Of a stretch of 6,390 nt of DNA, positions 1 to 6,390 are shown in pieces. Under the pieces are notes generated by a model, which was not told the DNA's origin, searched no databases, and saw nothing but the letters and a program-made list of their open reading frames with translations. Within the stretch, counting starts at the first letter, position 1. Every line of letters begins with the position of its first letter. Where the stretch lies: positions 1 to 6,390 of the forward strand of contig CAMLLK010000062.1 in assembly GCA_946480885.1 (NCBI GenBank), in the 5' to 3' direction. Made by a program: the position numbers and the translations under genes. This stretch comes from an uncultured Thermoproteales archaeon (GTDB lineage Archaea; Thermoproteota; Thermoprotei; Thermoproteales; Thermoproteaceae).

Positions 1-3000
1 TGAGATAAAGGGTCTGAAAATTATACTTGATAGGATTGAAATTGGCTGGCCTAGGATTAAAGAAAGCGACGGCTCTGAGTCTCTTATATACCCCATGGAG
101 GCGCGGTTGAGGAACGCCACGTATTCTGCGCCGTTGTATCTAACGGCTACTTTGTACGTAGACGACGAGCCCTACATCACGGAGACTTTCTACATAGGCG
201 AGCTGCCCATAATGGTAAAATCAAAACGTTGTAATTTAACAAGACTGAGGACTAGTGAATATGCCAAGAGGTTTGAAGACCCCCAAGACTTCGGTGGCTA
301 CTTTATCATAAACGGCAGTGAGAGAGTGATTATCTCTCAGGAGGACCTAGTGGCTGACAGGCCGATATACGACAAAGGCGACAAGCCTTCTGTGTTGTAT
401 CTAGCCAAGACTATCTCTACAGGCATTGGCTATAGAAGCACTTTGACAGTTGAGTTGAGTAAAGACGGCATTATCTACGCTACTCTCTCGGCAATGCCTG
501 TGAAGATACCGTTCCCAATCTATATGAAAGCCCTTGGTTTAGAAAGCGACGAAGATGTAGTCAAGGCCGTCTCCGACAAGCCAGAGATTCAGAAAGAACT
601 TCTGCCATCTCTAATAGCTGGGAATCAAATCGCTATTACTAGAGAAGACGCGTTGGACTATATCGGAGGGAAGGTGGCCGTGGGTCAGCCAAGGCCTGTG
701 AGAATTGAACGAGCTTTGCAGTTGTTAGATAGATACTTCTTGCCGCACTTAGGCACGACGGCGCCTGACGAGAAGAAACAACAAGAGATTAGGTTGAAAA
801 AAGCGTTGATGCTAGGCCAGATTGTAAAAGGACTTGTTGAACTCCACCTCGGCTTGAGAAAGCCAGACGACAAAGACCACGTGGCTAATAAAAGAGTTCG
901 GCTAGTGGGAGATTTAATGACTCAATTATTTAGGACAGTCTTTAAACAATTTCTACAAGAGTTAAAGAGTCAGTTGGAGAAGTATTACGCAAGGGGTCGC
1001 ATCCCCCATATACAAACAATAGTACGTCCTGACATAATCACTGAAAGAGTGAGACAGGCCTTGGCCACTGGCAACTGGGTGGGCGGCAAGACTGGCGTCT
1101 CGCAGATTTTAGACAGAACTAACTATTTATCGACGCTTAGCTACCTACGTAGAGTCGTCTCGTCGCTGTCACGGACACAGCCCCATTTCGAAGCCCGTGA
1201 TCTACACCCCACGCAGTGGGGCCGTCTATGTGCGGTAGAAACGCCGGAGGGTCAGAACGTAGGCCTTGTGAAAAATCTAGCCCTACTGGCTGAGATAACT
1301 ACTGGCGTTGACGAGTCAGAAGTGGAGAATGTGTTATACAGCCTGGGTACCGTGCCAGTGCTTAGGGCTAGAGAAGAGGAGATCTCAGGTGCGGAGGTCT
1401 ATCTTAACGGGAGGCTTGTGGGGATACACACACAGCCGCAGGAACTAGTAGATAGCGTTAGGAAGTTGAGGAGGTCTGGGAAAATCAGCGATGAGATAAA
1501 CATAGCATATTTAAACAACGCTGTATATGTCAACTGCGACGGTGGTCGTATAAGAAGGCCTTTATTAGTCGTAGAGGGGGGCAGGTTAAAACTCACAAAA
1601 GAGGTAGTGGATAAAGTAAAGAAGGGGGAATACACATGGGACGACTTAATTAAACTTGGGATTGTCGAATATCTAGATGCAGATGAAGAAGAAAACGCCC
1701 ATATAGCGGTTAACCCCACGGGGGACTTGAGTGAGTATACTCACGTAGAGATCATCCCCTCCTCTATCCTTGGCGCCATAGGTTCTATTATACCATATCT
1801 TGAACACAATCAGTCGCCTCGTAATCAATATGAAGCTGCTATGGCTAAACAATCTCTTGGACTGCCTCAGTCTAATTTCCTATATAAGCTGGACTCCCGC
1901 GGCCATATGTTATACTACCCAGAGAGGCCTTTAGTGACTACTAGAGGTCTTGAGCTAGTGGGCTATTCTAAAAGACCCGCTGGCCAAAACGCAGTCGTTG
2001 CGTTGTTGACATACACTGGATACAATATAGAAGATGCTGTGATTTTAAACAAAGCGGCGGTGGAGAGGGGGATGTTCCGCTCAGTTTTTTACAGAACGTA
2101 TGAGACCGAGGAGCAGAAATACCCGGGTGGGGAGGAAGATAGGATTGAGATACCTGACAGTTCTGTAAAGGGCTATAGAGGCCCCGAGGCCTATAGTCAT
2201 CTTGATGAAGACGGAATAGCGCCGCCTGAAGTATATGTCAGTAGTAATGAAGTAATTATAGGCAAGACGTCGCCGCCTAGGTTCTACGTAACGTTAGAAG
2301 CCGAGCGTATTCTAAAAGAGAGGAGAGACGCCTCTATTTCAGTCAGACGCGGTGAAAAAGGCATTGTGGACAGAGTCATAATTACAGAGTCGCCGGAGGG
2401 CAATAAATTAGTGAAAGTTAGGCTTAGAGAGCTCAGAGTCCCTGAGCTGGGCGATAAATTCGCCTCGCGGCATGGACAAAAGGGTGTTGTGGGGATGTTA
2501 CTAAGGCCTGAGGACATGCCATTTACAGAAGAGGGCATTGTGCCTGATATCGTGGTTAATCCACACGCCTTACCTTCCCGTATGACTGTAGCTCAGTTGT
2601 TGGAGAGTATGGCCGGCAAGGCGGCGGCATCGCTCGGCGTGTTGATCGACGCCACTCCCTTCGAGGGCGTTAAAGAGGAGGACTTGAGGAGACTTTTGAT
2701 GAAATTGGGGTATAAGTGGGATGGGAAAGAGGTTATGTACAGCGGCATAACTGGCGAGAAATTAGTTGCCGATATATTCATAGGAGTGGTCTACTACCAA
2801 AAACTACATCACATGGTCGCCGACAAAATACACGCAAGGTCTAGAGGCCCGGTTCAAATATTGACTAGACAGCCCACAGAGGGCCGTTCGAGAGAGGGCG
2901 GCCTTAGATTGGGAGAGATGGAGCGCGATGTATTAATTGCACACGGCGCCTCTGCTCTGTTGTACGAAAGACTTGTAGAGTCTAGCGATAAATATACGAT

Positions 3001-3190
3001 GTATGTATGTGAGCTCTGTGGATTGCCGGCGTATCTCGACGCTAAGTTAAACAAGCCGAAGTGTCCAATCCATGGAGATAGTGGACAATTTGCAAAAGTT
3101 GTGGTGCCGTACGCATTTAAATTATTACTACAGGAGTTAATAGCGCTGGGGATATATCCAAAGATTGAACTATCAGAGGTGTTGGATTAA
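1..3190 (+). CDS. rpoB: DNA-directed RNA polymerase subunit B (Rpo2), 5'-truncated by the window
   Basis: Second-largest subunit of archaeal RNA polymerase, the homologue of Rpb2 and bacterial beta. The frame is open from base 2 (codon phase 2), giving 1062 residues before TAA. An ATG at 95 is internal, because the residues before it (GLKIILDRIEIGWPRIKE, then YPMEARLRN) match the usual archaeal RpoB N-terminus; about 45-50 residues should lie upstream. Landmarks: protrusion and lobe in the first third; a conserved block with GNWVGGKTGVSQ, EARDLHPTQWGR and ETPEGQNVGLVKNLAL (1070-1285); EHNQSPRNQYEAAMAKQSLG (1802-1861); the acidic ED pair near metal B in GYNIEDA (2030-2035); the hybrid-binding GDKFASRHGQKGVVG with its two lysines (2450-2494); YYQKLHHMVADK to GEMERD (2792-2929); a C-terminal zinc site C-x2-C...C-P-I-H (3008-3073). 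No frameshift or intein is seen. rpoA1 follows after 28 bp. Confidence 0.98.
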   Translation, partial: EIKGLKIILDRIEIGWPRIKESDGSESLIYPMEARLRNATYSAPLYLTATLYVDDEPYITETFYIGELPIMVKSKRCNLTRLRTSEYAKRFEDPQDFGGYFIINGSERVIISQEDLVADRPIYDKGDKPSVLYLAKTISTGIGYRSTLTVELSKDGIIYATLSAMPVKIPFPIYMKALGLESDEDVVKAVSDKPEIQKELLPSLIAGNQIAITREDALDYIGGKVAVGQPRPVRIERALQLLDRYFLPHLGTTAPDEKKQQEIRLKKALMLGQIVKGLVELHLGLRKPDDKDHVANKRVRLVGDLMTQLFRTVFKQFLQELKSQLEKYYARGRIPHIQTIVRPDIITERVRQALATGNWVGGKTGVSQILDRTNYLSTLSYLRRVVSSLSRTQPHFEARDLHPTQWGRLCAVETPEGQNVGLVKNLALLAEITTGVDESEVENVLYSLGTVPVLRAREEEISGAEVYLNGRLVGIHTQPQELVDSVRKLRRSGKISDEINIAYLNNAVYVNCDGGRIRRPLLVVEGGRLKLTKEVVDKVKKGEYTWDDLIKLGIVEYLDADEEENAHIAVNPTGDLSEYTHVEIIPSSILGAIGSIIPYLEHNQSPRNQYEAAMAKQSLGLPQSNFLYKLDSRGHMLYYPERPLVTTRGLELVGYSKRPAGQNAVVALLTYTGYNIEDAVILNKAAVERGMFRSVFYRTYETEEQKYPGGEEDRIEIPDSSVKGYRGPEAYSHLDEDGIAPPEVYVSSNEVIIGKTSPPRFYVTLEAERILKERRDASISVRRGEKGIVDRVIITESPEGNKLVKVRLRELRVPELGDKFASRHGQKGVVGMLLRPEDMPFTEEGIVPDIVVNPHALPSRMTVAQLLESMAGKAAASLGVLIDATPFEGVKEEDLRRLLMKLGYKWDGKEVMYSGITGEKLVADIFIGVVYYQKLHHMVADKIHARSRGPVQILTRQPTEGRSREGGLRLGEMERDVLIAHGASALLYERLVESSDKYTMYVCELCGLPAYLDAKLNKPKCPIHGDSGQFAKVVVPYAFKLLLQELIALGIYPKIELSEVLD

Positions 3191-3200
3191 ACTTATATAT
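3189..3200 (+). promoter_or_regulatory. Candidate TATA box for a leaderless rpoA1 transcript
   Basis: The rpoB stop is followed by AAACTTATATAT. The centre of this AT-rich element lies about 24 bases before the GTG at 3219, and the A-run just before it could serve as a TFB-recognition (BRE) element. That spacing fits an archaeal promoter whose transcription start coincides with the first base of the start codon. Leaderless mRNAs are well documented in Pyrobaculum aerophilum. There is no Shine-Dalgarno sequence in the gap. The element is seen directly; its activity is inferred, and rpoA1 may equally be read as part of the rpoB transcript. Confidence 0.5.
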
Positions 3201-3218
3201 TGTTCTTTATCTACCACC

Positions 3219-6390
<3,172 letters not shown>

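Noticed and set aside
95..97. ATG at 95 as the start of rpoB
   Set aside because: The frame is open to the window edge, and the residues before this ATG match the normal archaeal RpoB N-terminal region, where MEARLRN is internal.
1399..1719. Minus-strand open frame of 106 codons inside rpoB
   Set aside because: It lies wholly antisense to a conserved gene, is rich in Ser/Leu/Thr as expected of a complement frame, and shows no domain. Shorter minus-strand frames at 685-873, 2284-2538, 2593-2781, 2854-3054, 4576-4779 and 5451-5636 are rejected for the same reason.
3008..3073. RpoB zinc site with His in place of the fourth Cys (C-x2-C...CPIH) as a defect
   Set aside because: CPxHGD is, as I recall, the usual archaeal form (Sulfolobus CPVHGD), so it is not unusual.
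3165..3218. Longer rpoA1 starting at the TTG at 3165
   Set aside because: It overlaps the rpoB end, adds 18 residues with no family likeness and would run translation through the TATA-like element; GTG 3219 fits better.

Overview
The window is a stretch of the RNA polymerase large-subunit operon of a crenarchaeon. All genes lie on the + strand in the order rpoB, rpoA1, rpoA2. The rpoA gene is split into A1 and A2 (Rpo1N and Rpo1C), as in Crenarchaeota and Euryarchaeota, while rpoB is undivided. The protein sequences, the near-exclusive use of AGG/AGA for arginine, the moderate GC content (near 50% by eye) and the AT-rich TATA-type element with no Shine-Dalgarno sequence before rpoA1 all point to a hyperthermophile of the Thermoproteales, close to Pyrobaculum or Thermoproteus. 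The genus is an inference from remembered family sequences, not from a search.

Layout: bases 1-3190 hold the 3' 95% or so of rpoB (second-largest subunit, Rpo2), whose start lies upstream of the window. A 28-bp gap (3191-3218) follows and contains a TATA-like element placed correctly for a leaderless transcript of rpoA1. rpoA1 runs from a GTG at 3219 to a TGA at 5873 (884 residues) and carries the zinc clamp, the NADFDGD catalytic loop and the bridge helix. rpoA2 starts inside the rpoA1 stop codon (ATGA, 5870-5873) and carries the trigger loop. There is no stretch over 300 bp without a gene, and I see no RNA gene, mobile element or CRISPR array.

Together the three products form the catalytic core of RNA polymerase: Rpo2 and Rpo1N/Rpo1C make the two jaws, the active centre and the DNA-RNA channel.

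The main anomaly is at the right edge. The rpoA2 reading frame stops at a TGA (6362-6364) after only 164 codons, in the middle of a domain, whereas the family is usually about 380-400 residues. The 26 bases beyond look like the continuation of the protein, but they can be read in two ways: in the same frame past the TGA, which sits where relatives have glycine, or in the -1 frame from an ATG overlapping the stop (ATGA, 6361-6364). A short perfect hairpin begins one base after the TGA. A true gene split, a nonsense or frameshift difference, recoding and a sequencing error cannot be separated without the next few hundred bases. Smaller observations are substitutions at normally invariant positions of the switch-2 loop, bridge-helix hinge and trigger loop.
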